Below, in pieces: positions 56,466-63,979 of a DNA stretch of 63,979 nt. The translations under genes were made by a program, and so were the position numbers. Source of the DNA: Pseudomonas floridensis (GTDB taxonomy: Bacteria > Pseudomonadota > Gammaproteobacteria > Pseudomonadales > Pseudomonadaceae); the NCBI RefSeq assembly GCF_002087235.1, contig NZ_MUIO01000007.1:1-63979 (forward strand), in the 5' to 3' direction. The first letter of the stretch is position 1; every line of letters begins with the position of its first letter. The notes below the pieces were generated by a model. The model did no database searches. It saw only the letters and a program-made list of their open reading frames with translations, and was not told the origin of the DNA.

Positions 56466-58082
56466 ATGCCGATAGCGTCAACGCGTCTCCGTGCGGTCCT
56501 TTCCCGTCCGTGGCTGCTGGCACTGCTGGCAGCCTTGCTGAGCGCGGCTGTATTGCTGACGGGCAGTTTCGGGCTGGCGTTACAGCAGGCACGGCAAACC
56601 GAAAGTCAGCAGATGAACGCCCAAGGCGAGCGTTTTCTGATCAGACTGGAGCAACTGTTCAGTCAGCTACGCACCGGGCTGGATCAACTTGAGCATCAGC
56701 CGCTGCGACGTTGCAGCCCGGAAATGGTCGGGCGCCTGCGCGAAGTGATTTCCGGCAACCGCTTCATCTACGAAGCCGCTTATGTGGGGGACGCCCGCTC
56801 CTGTTCCAGTTGGCCGCGCAAGCGTTTGCTGAACGAAACCCGGGCCCCCGATATTCGCGGTCCCACGTACGACTACTGGCTGAACACATCGGCCCAGCCG
56901 GACGATAACCTCGCGGCGCTGGTGTTGGGGCGCGGCGACTTTCGGGTTTCAACCTCCCGTGGGCACCTGACCGATGTGGTCGATCTCCCGCCCGGTGGCA
57001 GTCTGCTGGTGGTGCTGGATAACGCGACCCGCGCCATTCCCGTGCTCGGACCCGCCCAGCCTTGGCCGGTGCCTGGCTGGGACACGGGTGGCAGCGAGCC
57101 GCTGATTACCACGCAGACCCGATTGATCTATCGTATGGCCACGCAGAGCCCGGAATACCAGTTGGTAATGATCACTCCGCGCACCGGGCTGCACGACGAC
57201 ATCACCGGCGCAGGGTGGTGGCTGATTCCGGCCAGTCTGATGGTGTCGATCTGTGTAGGTGGGCTGGTGTTTCAGATCATGCGACAGCGCAGATCCTTGG
57301 GCGCCGAGCTGACCGGGGCCTTGCGTCGAGGCGAGTTGAAAGTCCTTTATCAGCCCATCTTCAACCTGCACACGCGGCTATGTGTGGGCGCCGAGGCGCT
57401 GGTGCGCTGGCATCGCCCGGACGGCACCGTGACCAGCCCCGATCTGTTCATACCGCTGGCAGAAAACACTGGCCAGATCCGGCAGATTACCGATTTCGTT
57501 CTGCAGCAGACCCTGGAACAACTGGGCGCTCTGTTGCGCGCCAATCCGCACCTTTATATCTCGGTCAATCTGGCGGCCTGCGATGTGATGTCAGCCCGGA
57601 TAGGAAGGGTCACAGCCAGGTTGCTGGCGCTGCACAAGGTGTCCGCTCGGCAGATCGCCTTCGAGGTTACGGAGCGGGGCCTGATCGACGTGGTGGTAGC
57701 GCGTAATCATCTGCAAACGCTGCGGGATCGCGGCCATCAGGTGTTGATTGACGACTTCGGCACGGGGTACTGCAGCCTGGCCTACCTGCAGACGCTACCG
57801 GTGGACTGCCTGAAAATCGACAAGGCGTTTGTCGATGCATTGGGCCATGACGCCGCGAGCAGCGGTGTGGCACCACACATCATCCGCATGGCGCATGCCC
57901 TGCGGCTGAAAGTGATTGCCGAAGGTATCGAGTTCGAGTCGCAGGCGGCGCTGTTAACCAGTGAAGGCGTTATCTACGGTCAGGGCTGGCTGTTCGCCCG
58001 TCCGCTGACCGCTGCGAAGTTTGCCGAGCGAGTGACAGGTGGACGTCGCAGCATCCGGCGACGCAAGGATGATGTCGCCTGA
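56466..58082 (+). CDS. CSS-motif EAL domain phosphodiesterase
   Basis: This 538-residue inner-membrane protein degrades c-di-GMP. An N-terminal helix, a periplasmic CSS domain (SCSSW near residue 118) and a second helix (about residues 254-278) precede a cytoplasmic EAL domain. The key residues are present: EALVRW at Glu310, an Asn in SVNLAA, DDFGTGY, DCLKIDK and AEGIE. In this class, periplasmic redox state of the CSS disulfide, set by DsbA-type enzymes, controls activity. The ATG 56466 is preferred over TTG 56448. Confidence 0.9.
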   Translation: MPIASTRLRAVLSRPWLLALLAALLSAAVLLTGSFGLALQQARQTESQQMNAQGERFLIRLEQLFSQLRTGLDQLEHQPLRRCSPEMVGRLREVISGNRFIYEAAYVGDARSCSSWPRKRLLNETRAPDIRGPTYDYWLNTSAQPDDNLAALVLGRGDFRVSTSRGHLTDVVDLPPGGSLLVVLDNATRAIPVLGPAQPWPVPGWDTGGSEPLITTQTRLIYRMATQSPEYQLVMITPRTGLHDDITGAGWWLIPASLMVSICVGGLVFQIMRQRRSLGAELTGALRRGELKVLYQPIFNLHTRLCVGAEALVRWHRPDGTVTSPDLFIPLAENTGQIRQITDFVLQQTLEQLGALLRANPHLYISVNLAACDVMSARIGRVTARLLALHKVSARQIAFEVTERGLIDVVVARNHLQTLRDRGHQVLIDDFGTGYCSLAYLQTLPVDCLKIDKAFVDALGHDAASSGVAPHIIRMAHALRLKVIAEGIEFESQAALLTSEGVIYGQGWLFARPLTAAKFAERVTGGRRSIRRRKDDVA

Positions 58083-58105
58083 CGATGCGCTGCGCCTGTA
58101 CAGGA

Positions 58106-59893
58106 TCAGAGCGGCAGCGCCATATAGAACTGCGTGCCCTGCCCCGGTCGGGAGTAGACGCCCATTCGGCCGCCGTGCAACTGAACGATTTCCTTGCACA
58201 GCGCCAGGCCCAGTCCGGCGCCGCCTTTCTTGCGACCGACCTGAACGAAGGGCTCGAATATCCTGGCCTGCTGGCCGTACGCGATGCCCTCGCCGTTGTC
58301 TTCCACGCTGATCACCGCACGCTCGCCATGCCGCCTGGCCTGCAACCGGATCAGACCGTTTTCGGGCGTATGACGCAGGGCGTTGTCCAGCAGGTTGTCC
58401 AGGACTCGCTCCAGCTGGGACTGGTCGGCATGCAGGCGCGGCAGGGTTTCGTGGATGTCGAGCATCAGCACGATGCCTTGTTCCTGCGCCTGCGCGTCGA
58501 AACGTGCCTTGGCCTCCTCCAGCAGTGACTCGATCGAGCACGGCGCCAGTTTGAGTTTCTGCAGACCGTTCTGATAGCGCGAGAAATTGAGCAGGTCGTT
58601 GATCAGTTGCATCAGCCGCTGCATTTCTTCGGTGACCGTGTTGAGCAGGTCCGCCTCGCGTGACTCCGGCGCGAAATGCAGCCGTTCCTGCAGCAGGCCG
58701 AAAGCCATGTGCATGCCCGTCACCGGAGTGCGCAGTTCATGCGAAGCACGCAGGACGAACTCGCTGCGCACGCGCTCGAAGGCACGTTGTTCGGTGACAT
58801 CATGCAACACCATGACCGCACCGAGAATGTGCCCCTTGGTGTGGCTCACCGGCGTCATGCTGTAGGTCAGCAGGCGTGACTCGTTATCGATCTCGATGGC
58901 CAGGTCTTCCGGCGCACGCTCCAGACTCCCGCCGCGCAAGATCAGGTGCAGCTGTTCGTCCAGCTCGGGATGCCCCAACGCTTCGCCGAGCCCCTGGCCC
59001 AGTCGACTCTCGTCCCAGCCAAGCTGGCGTTGGGCCACAGGATTCAAGTGCTCCAGCCGTCCTTGTCGATCAATCATGAGCAGGCCGTCGTCGATGCTGT
59101 CCAGCACCGCTTGCAGGCGTTGCTGACCCGCCAGGAGTTCGTCGACATTGGTCGCCTGATGCTGACGCAAGGCCTCGGCCATGATGCCGAAACGTCGGGT
59201 CAGCAGGTTCATTTCAGCGGCCGAGGAAATGGGCAGCGTCACTTCGTAATTGCCCTGTCCGATACGGTCTGCCGCCTTCGCCAGCGCCTCGATGGGCGCG
59301 CCGAAGCGACGGGCGATGCCGTGCGCAGTCACGAAGCCTATGCAGAGCACGGCCAGCCCGACCAGACCCAGCAGGCCCGCAATCCATAAGGCACGTTCAC
59401 GCGAGTTGATCTCGGCGTTGCTGATGCTCTCAAGCGCCTGACGATGGATATCCAGCAACCCGTTGCGCAGCCTGTCGAAACTGTCGCTGAGCTGTGGATC
59501 GCCACGAATGCCCCGCTCATCATTGCCCAATCGTTGCCAATCGTCGATAAAGCGCTGGTAGTCGGCCTTGGTTTTTTCGAACGCGCCCTGGATCGTCTGC
59601 CGACTGTCATTGGCGGCGCTTTGATCAAGCAGGTCTTTGAACTCTTCCTGCTCCTTTTGCAGCAGCGCTTCGTCACGCTGCGAGCCGGTCATCAACACCA
59701 GTTGATCGCCGAGGTTCTGCCGCAGTTTCAGGCCGGTGTCGAGGATGGCGAAGTTGTGCTGAATCAACGATTCCTGCGTTCTGGCCATCTGCATGACGCT
59801 CACCAGACCCAGCAGCAACCCCAGCAAGGCAACGGTGATCAGGGCCGAAATGCTCAGGAACAGGCGAGTGCGCAACTTCATGGCCAGCTTCAT
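58106..59893 (-). CDS. kinB: Sensor histidine kinase KinB
   Basis: This 595-residue inner-membrane kinase pairs with AlgB. Two membrane helices (about residues 10-32 and 165-187) flank a periplasmic sensor domain, followed by HAMP, PAS, His385 in RASHELRTPV, and the N (DNLLDNALRHTP) and G (DNGEGI, GGAGLGLAL) boxes. In P. aeruginosa, KinB restrains AlgB-driven alginate synthesis. It is 10 bp downstream of algB. Confidence 0.95.
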   Translation of the reverse strand: MKLAMKLRTRLFLSISALITVALLGLLLGLVSVMQMARTQESLIQHNFAILDTGLKLRQNLGDQLVLMTGSQRDEALLQKEQEEFKDLLDQSAANDSRQTIQGAFEKTKADYQRFIDDWQRLGNDERGIRGDPQLSDSFDRLRNGLLDIHRQALESISNAEINSRERALWIAGLLGLVGLAVLCIGFVTAHGIARRFGAPIEALAKAADRIGQGNYEVTLPISSAAEMNLLTRRFGIMAEALRQHQATNVDELLAGQQRLQAVLDSIDDGLLMIDRQGRLEHLNPVAQRQLGWDESRLGQGLGEALGHPELDEQLHLILRGGSLERAPEDLAIEIDNESRLLTYSMTPVSHTKGHILGAVMVLHDVTEQRAFERVRSEFVLRASHELRTPVTGMHMAFGLLQERLHFAPESREADLLNTVTEEMQRLMQLINDLLNFSRYQNGLQKLKLAPCSIESLLEEAKARFDAQAQEQGIVLMLDIHETLPRLHADQSQLERVLDNLLDNALRHTPENGLIRLQARRHGERAVISVEDNGEGIAYGQQARIFEPFVQVGRKKGGAGLGLALCKEIVQLHGGRMGVYSRPGQGTQFYMALPL

Positions 59894-59903
59894 GTGAGGT
59901 CAA

Positions 59904-61250
59904 TCATAGGTTGTACTGTTTACGTTTTCGGTAAAGCGTCGAGGCATCGATGCCCAATGTCTTCGCTGCCTGATCGAGTGTGTCACTGGTCGCCAGTACT
60001 GCGCCGATGTGGGCTTTCTCCAGCTCGTCCAGGCTCAAGGCCGCACCGACGCGTGGTGCGTTGTTCGCGGGCTGTTCGGCCATGCCCAGGTGGCTGACTT
60101 CCACCCGATCCTGCGGGCAAATGATGCTGGCCCGCTCGATGACGTTGCGCAGTTCGCGAATGTTGCCCGGCCAGCGGTAGTTGAGCAGTGCGGCGCGAGC
60201 CTCTTCGCTGAAGCCCCGCGCCGGACGAGCGTATTCCTTGACGAAACGGGCCAGAAAACGATCGGCCAGGGTCAGGATGTCTTCGCTGCGTTCACGCAAG
60301 GCCGGCAGGTGCAGCGTGATGACGTTCAAGCGATAAAGCAGGTCTTCACGGAAGCGCCCGCTGCGCACCATGTCCTCAAGGTTGAGGTTAGTGGCCGCCA
60401 GGATGCGCACGTCGGCCCGACGGGTAACCGGGTCGCCAACGCGCTCGTATTCCTTGTCCTGAATGAAACGCAGCAACTTAGGTTGCAACGTCAGCGGAAA
60501 GTCGCCGATCTCGTCGAGAAACAGAGTACCGCCATCGGCCTGATTGACCCGCCCCAGCGTGCTTTCGCTGGCACCGGTAAACGCTCCGCGGCTGTGGCCG
60601 AACAGTTCGCTTTCCATCAACTCGGCTGTCAATGAAGGGCAGTTGATGGTCACGCAGGATTTCTTCGCCCGTTTACTCCAGCCGTGAATGGCGCGCGCCA
60701 GCTCACCTTTACCCGTGCCCGACTCGCCCAGAATCAGGATGTTGGCGTCGGTCACGGCAACCTGACGGGCCGTTTCGAGAATGGCCATCATCGACGGGCT
60801 GTGGGAATCCAGACCGTCCTTGGGTTTGCGAATCTCCCCTTCCAGCGCTTCAAGACGCGCAGACAACTGCCGCACTTCGAGCTGCTTGGCGGTGGCCAGC
60901 CTCAATTGATCGGGGCTGCAGGGTTTGACCAAGTAATCAGCCGCGCCAGCCTGGATGGCATCGACCGCCGTGTCCACTGCCGAATGCGCCGTCACGATGA
61001 CCACGCGCATCCACGGTGCCTGAATACGCATTTGCGCCAGAACGTCCAGACCATTGTCCTCGCCCAGGCGCAGGTCCAGAAAACACAGGTCGAAGACCTG
61101 GCGTTGCATCAACGTGTCCGCCTGCGCTGCGCTGTTGGCAGTGGCGACACTGTAGCCTTCGTCTTCCAGACAGTACCGGAAGGTGCGGAGGATGGCGGAC
61201 TCGTCGTCCACAAGCAGAATACGGCCCTGATTCTCAGTGGCTGCTTCCAT
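59904..61250 (-). CDS. algB: NtrC-family response regulator AlgB
   Basis: This 448-residue sigma-54 activator has a receiver domain with Asp59 (LCFLDLRLG), an AAA+ domain with GESGTGKG and the GAFTGA loop that contacts sigma-54, and a C-terminal helix-turn-helix (QAAKTLGIDASTLYRKRKQY). It controls alginate and virulence genes in P. aeruginosa. It heads the algB-kinB operon and is divergent from the BON-domain gene. Confidence 0.95.
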   Translation of the reverse strand: MEAATENQGRILLVDDESAILRTFRYCLEDEGYSVATANSAAQADTLMQRQVFDLCFLDLRLGEDNGLDVLAQMRIQAPWMRVVIVTAHSAVDTAVDAIQAGAADYLVKPCSPDQLRLATAKQLEVRQLSARLEALEGEIRKPKDGLDSHSPSMMAILETARQVAVTDANILILGESGTGKGELARAIHGWSKRAKKSCVTINCPSLTAELMESELFGHSRGAFTGASESTLGRVNQADGGTLFLDEIGDFPLTLQPKLLRFIQDKEYERVGDPVTRRADVRILAATNLNLEDMVRSGRFREDLLYRLNVITLHLPALRERSEDILTLADRFLARFVKEYARPARGFSEEARAALLNYRWPGNIRELRNVIERASIICPQDRVEVSHLGMAEQPANNAPRVGAALSLDELEKAHIGAVLATSDTLDQAAKTLGIDASTLYRKRKQYNL

Positions 61251-61448
61251 TTTTCCTACGCTCCTTAATGAATTGTCTCAGTTAGTCTCGGAATCATCGG
61301 GCAAGTTGCATGGTCAATTCTGATTGATTCTGCGGCATGCATGCTAGCTGTCTGTTCATTTATTCGCGAACCGACAGATTAATCCGTGTTTATGTCGCTA
61401 AAACCGTCCATTTTGAGACGAACAGCCAACCCTGGAAGGAGAACCCCG

Positions 61449-62297
61449 GTGTACTCACTGAAAAAGTTAGCGTTGATTACCACAACTGCTGCCGTGCTGG
61501 GCGCAAGCCCGTTGCTGGTACAGGCGGCTCAGGAAGATCTGCCTACCCAGTTGGCCGAAGCGCGTCAGGAAGGTTCGATCTGGACAGCTTTCGCGTTGAA
61601 CAAACACCTCAGCCCTTTCAAGATTGATGTGGATGTCGAGCGAGGCACCGCGACGCTCAAGGGCAAGGTCGAGAACGAGGTGGATCGCGAGCTGGCTGAA
61701 CGCATCGCGCTGGACATCAAGGGTATCGACAAGGTCGACAATCAGTTGGAGATCGATGCGGCCGTCGCCACCGAACCCGGTGCCAAGGCCAACATGGCTC
61801 AGCGGTTCGAAGATGCGACACTGGTCGCTACGGTGAAATCCAAGCTGCTGTGGAGCAGCGTGACCGAGGCGCTGACCATTGATGTCGACAGCAAGGATGG
61901 CGTCGTCACCCTCAAAGGCCGCGCACAGAGCCCTGAAGCCAAGGAGTTGGCGGGCAGCCTGGCGAGTAACACTGACGGTGTAGTCAGCGTCAATAACCTG
62001 ATCAGCCTGAGTGCCGCCGACTCCATTGCGGCCAAGACTCAGCCGCAAAACCTGAATCCAGTGGAGCAACTGAGCGACGCCTGGGTGACGAGCAAGGTGA
62101 AATCCAGCCTCATCTATAGCCGTAACCTCGATGGCCTGAACATCAAGGTGGACACCAAGGAAGGGCTGGTGACGCTTAACGGTGTGGTCGCCAACTTTGC
62201 CGAGAAGGAACTGGCGGTCGAAATCGCCCGCAATATTCGGGGTGTCAAAGGCGTGAATGCCGACGCTCTGAAGGTCATGGCGCGCAGCGCAGGCTGA
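61449..62297 (+). CDS. Triple BON-domain periplasmic protein
   Basis: This 282-residue protein has a signal peptide (YSLKKLALITTTAAVLGASPLLVQA) and three BON domains (about residues 40-105, 120-190, 210-275; each with a VxLxGxV strand: ATLKGKV, VTLKGRA, VTLNGVV). BON domains bind membranes or envelope components; OsmY is the known two-domain example. The GTG start at 61449 has GGAAGGAG 6 bases upstream. It is divergent from algB. Confidence 0.85.
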   Translation: MYSLKKLALITTTAAVLGASPLLVQAAQEDLPTQLAEARQEGSIWTAFALNKHLSPFKIDVDVERGTATLKGKVENEVDRELAERIALDIKGIDKVDNQLEIDAAVATEPGAKANMAQRFEDATLVATVKSKLLWSSVTEALTIDVDSKDGVVTLKGRAQSPEAKELAGSLASNTDGVVSVNNLISLSAADSIAAKTQPQNLNPVEQLSDAWVTSKVKSSLIYSRNLDGLNIKVDTKEGLVTLNGVVANFAEKELAVEIARNIRGVKGVNADALKVMARSAG

Positions 62298-62334
62298 TCC
62301 ACGTGGCGCCTGCGTCCGGCGCTTCGTGCAGAAC

Positions 62335-62360
62335 GCACGATTACAAAGGTGTAATCGTGC
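62335..62360 (+). terminator. Hairpin after the BON-domain gene
   Basis: GCACGATTACA and TGTAATCGTGC form an 11-bp perfect stem with a four-base loop about 38 bp after the stop. No T-run follows. Confidence 0.5.
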
Positions 62361-62433
62361 AGCTTGCGCGTAGGAAGATGTTCGCCAAGTTTGTAAGTAG
62401 TTGAATTTATTGGTTTTATCCCGGTGTAAGAAA

Positions 62434-62450
62434 CTGGCATGCAGTCTGCA
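62434..62450 (+). promoter_or_regulatory. Candidate sigma-54 (-24/-12) promoter
   Basis: CTGGCATGCAGTCTGCA fits the YTGGCACG-N4-TTGCW pattern with GG and GC elements correctly spaced and two mismatches to it. It lies 76 bp before the small-protein gene at 62526. Confidence 0.45.
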
Positions 62451-62525
62451 ATATCCCTTTCAACGAAGGCCGACACATGACGGCCCGTACGATTGAATGC
62501 CCATTCGGGTGGAGGGAGTTTGCGG

Positions 62526-62813
62526 ATGAACAGCCAGCGTATTGCACAGTTGCGTATTTCTCCCCTGCACGTACAGCAAGGCCTGTTTTTGCTTCTTGCC
62601 CTGCTCGTCACCCTGATTGCCATTCAGCAGTTCCAGCGCTGGACTCAAGCCAGCCAGGTCACTGAAACCAGACAGCAAATCATTCACAGCAGTGCGTCTT
62701 ATCGCAGCGTCAGCGCTCCGGTCAGTCAAGGCACCGCTGCTTTGAGCCTGCGCCCTGTAGAGGGTGTCGTCTCGGCGAATGAAGTCGCGCCGCAGCAAAA
62801 ATGGGTCTTCTGA
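62526..62813 (+). CDS. Small hypothetical membrane protein
   Basis: I do not recognise this 95-residue protein. It has one hydrophobic helix near residues 18-37 (QQGLFLLLALLVTLIAIQQF) and a polar Ser/Gln/Val-rich C-terminal part, consistent with a single-pass inner-membrane protein. GGAGGGAG lies 7 bases before ATG 62526. It precedes the DUF1328 and Ivy genes on the same strand. Confidence 0.75.
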   Translation: MNSQRIAQLRISPLHVQQGLFLLLALLVTLIAIQQFQRWTQASQVTETRQQIIHSSASYRSVSAPVSQGTAALSLRPVEGVVSANEVAPQQKWVF

Positions 62814-62823
62814 TCCGACTTGA

Positions 62824-63036
<213 letters not shown>

Positions 63037-63038
63037 CG

Positions 63039-63503
63039 ATGCATACCTCGCTCCGTACGCTGGCAGCCGTCCTGATCATGGGCGGCAGTGCCTTGGCAAC
63101 CGCCGCCAATGACGGGCAAGCCCGGGTCAATGAACTCTTGAGTTCTGCGCCCGAGTACCGCCAGACCTGGATGAAGGTCGTGCAGAAGGAAGAGCGATTG
63201 CCGGAATGGGTGTTGAACCTGTCCGGCACTTCCGAGCAGATGACGGCAGTGACCGAGGACGGTGATCCATATTTGGTGGGTCCGCTCTGCGAGACCGCCG
63301 ATACGTGCAAGAGCAAGCGCCTGATCGTGGCGTTCAGTCTCGACAAGGAAGATGCTTACGCGATGCTGGTTGAAGTGCCTGCGGGTCTTCCGGCGGACAA
63401 GTCCCCCACTCGTCATGCTACTTACCGCTATTTGGGCAAGCCCGATGAGGGTATGCAGCAACTGCTCAACGAGCAGCTGCGCAAGGACCCGAACTGGTAT
63501 TGA
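63039..63503 (+). CDS. Ivy-type C-type lysozyme inhibitor
   Basis: This 154-residue protein has a signal peptide (MHTSLRTLAAVLIMGGSALATA) and the Ivy-family pattern (WMKVVQKEERLPEWV, the cysteine pair in CETADTC). Ivy proteins reside in the periplasm and block host C-type lysozymes, or limit the cell's own lytic enzymes. P. aeruginosa has a homologue (PA5481) beside algB-kinB. It is the last gene of the small operon. Confidence 0.88.
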   Translation: MHTSLRTLAAVLIMGGSALATAANDGQARVNELLSSAPEYRQTWMKVVQKEERLPEWVLNLSGTSEQMTAVTEDGDPYLVGPLCETADTCKSKRLIVAFSLDKEDAYAMLVEVPAGLPADKSPTRHATYRYLGKPDEGMQQLLNEQLRKDPNWY

Positions 63504-63511
63504 TCCAGAGG

Positions 63512-63546
63512 GAAAGCGTCATGGAAACCTGATGGCGCTTTCTTAT
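63512..63546 (+). terminator. Terminator after the Ivy-like gene
   Basis: GAAAGCGTCAT pairs with ATGGCGCTTTC, with one G-T wobble, and is followed by TTATT. It ends the small envelope operon. Confidence 0.65.
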
Positions 63547-63979
63547 TGCGCGACCCGATGAAGGTACGCGCATGACCATGGGGCTGGGATGTACTGATTG
63601 TTTGGATCGGTGCGACCTAGGGGTACAGGGAGTGCCTCCGCCGAGGGCCGGGTCAGGCAGGTTGCCGCGCATGTCAGTGATTTCCCGACCGTCCTGGTCG
63701 AGCCAGATCATGCCACCTGCGTGGCACTTTACGTTTTCCGGATTTGCTTCTCCTCTGGTTGACCGTATATCCGCTAGATGTCGTAGGAATTTTCCACTAC
63801 AGCGCTTTATTCCCCTCCCGCTCAAATTTTCTGCCAACACGCCGCAGGTGACGTTTTAGCCACCTTTGCGCCGAATAGCCCTGTCTCACTTTGTCGCAAA
63901 TCAACCTTTTCTGTCGTTTTTGTATGCCGATCCTGCATGGGGTAGTCGTTTACGGCATTAGACGTAGGTCCGCGCCGTG
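63547..63979. other. Right-end gap with no supported gene
   Basis: About 430 bases to the window edge hold only short open frames on both strands (for example 63466-63840 minus and 63572-63859 plus) without family features or good start sites. I see no RNA gene or repeat. A gene could begin past the edge. Confidence 0.5.

Noticed and set aside
63466..63840. 124-codon minus-strand frame at the right end
   Set aside because: It overlaps the Ivy-like gene end and its terminator; no start site or recognisable domain. Left as unassigned.

Overview
The window reads as ordinary chromosome of a fluorescent Pseudomonas, most likely the P. syringae group. Evidence from the sequence: GC-rich codon use, the TrpI-activated trpBA pair divergent from trpI, the aa3 oxidase cluster next to a beta-carbonic anhydrase/SulP pair, polA followed by an ErsA-type sRNA and engB, the algB-kinB pair next to an Ivy-type lysozyme inhibitor, a choline-sulfate cluster, and REP-type palindromes. 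I see no prophage, insertion sequence, CRISPR array, tRNA or rRNA. The species call is inferred from gene content only.

Layout. 1-2.2 kb: the start of a quinone oxidoreductase, then hemF and aroE. 2.3-8.1 kb: a SulP transporter, a secreted orphan, and choline-sulfate uptake and hydrolysis (choX-like, betC, divergent LysR regulator). 8.1-10.2 kb: a DOPA-dioxygenase-like protein, an alpha/beta hydrolase, and a tandem array of six REP pairs with a 108-109 bp period. 10.2-18.7 kb: an RcnB/CigR-like protein, trpA, trpB and trpI, then small stress or envelope genes (DUF883, dodecin, two DUF1161 paralogues, OsmC, two lipoproteins). 18.7-25.3 kb: HAD phosphatase, gamma-carbonic anhydrase, prlC, YheV, two related small orphans, a radical SAM gene behind a near-consensus LexA box, and a beta-carbonic anhydrase. 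25.4-36.6 kb: SulP and an orphan, then the full cytochrome aa3 assembly cluster (coxB, ctaD, ctaG, coxC, DUF2909, SURF1, orphan, ctaA, ctaB, SCO). 36.7-41.9 kb: metNIQ and a large-subunit catalase. 41.9-47.1 kb: a lipoprotein, zur-znuC-znuB divergent from znuA, thrB and DUF2782. 47.1-53.4 kb: polA, ErsA-like sRNA, engB, cytochrome c4, dsbA and an endonuclease/phosphatase-fold protein. 53.4-64 kb: DgcH-type diguanylate cyclase, AmpDh2-type amidase, CSS-EAL phosphodiesterase, kinB-algB, a triple-BON protein, and a small envelope operon ending in an Ivy-type inhibitor.

The genes group functionally. Haem synthesis (hemF), haem A synthesis (ctaB, ctaA), copper delivery (ctaG, SCO) and SURF1 all serve the aa3 oxidase; cytochrome c4 can supply its electrons. 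The carbonic anhydrases and the SulP protein suggest bicarbonate handling. KinB/AlgB, the predicted AlgU-driven sRNA, AmpDh2, BON, DsbA and Ivy concern the cell envelope. The DGC/EAL pair concerns c-di-GMP.

The most notable observations are: (1) PolA appears to have lost all four catalytic carboxylates of its 3'-5' exonuclease; (2) the REP-pair array has paired base changes that preserve its hairpins; (3) a two-gene family of small orphan proteins lies beside a LexA-controlled radical SAM gene; (4) a candidate sigma-54 promoter precedes the small operon beside algB.
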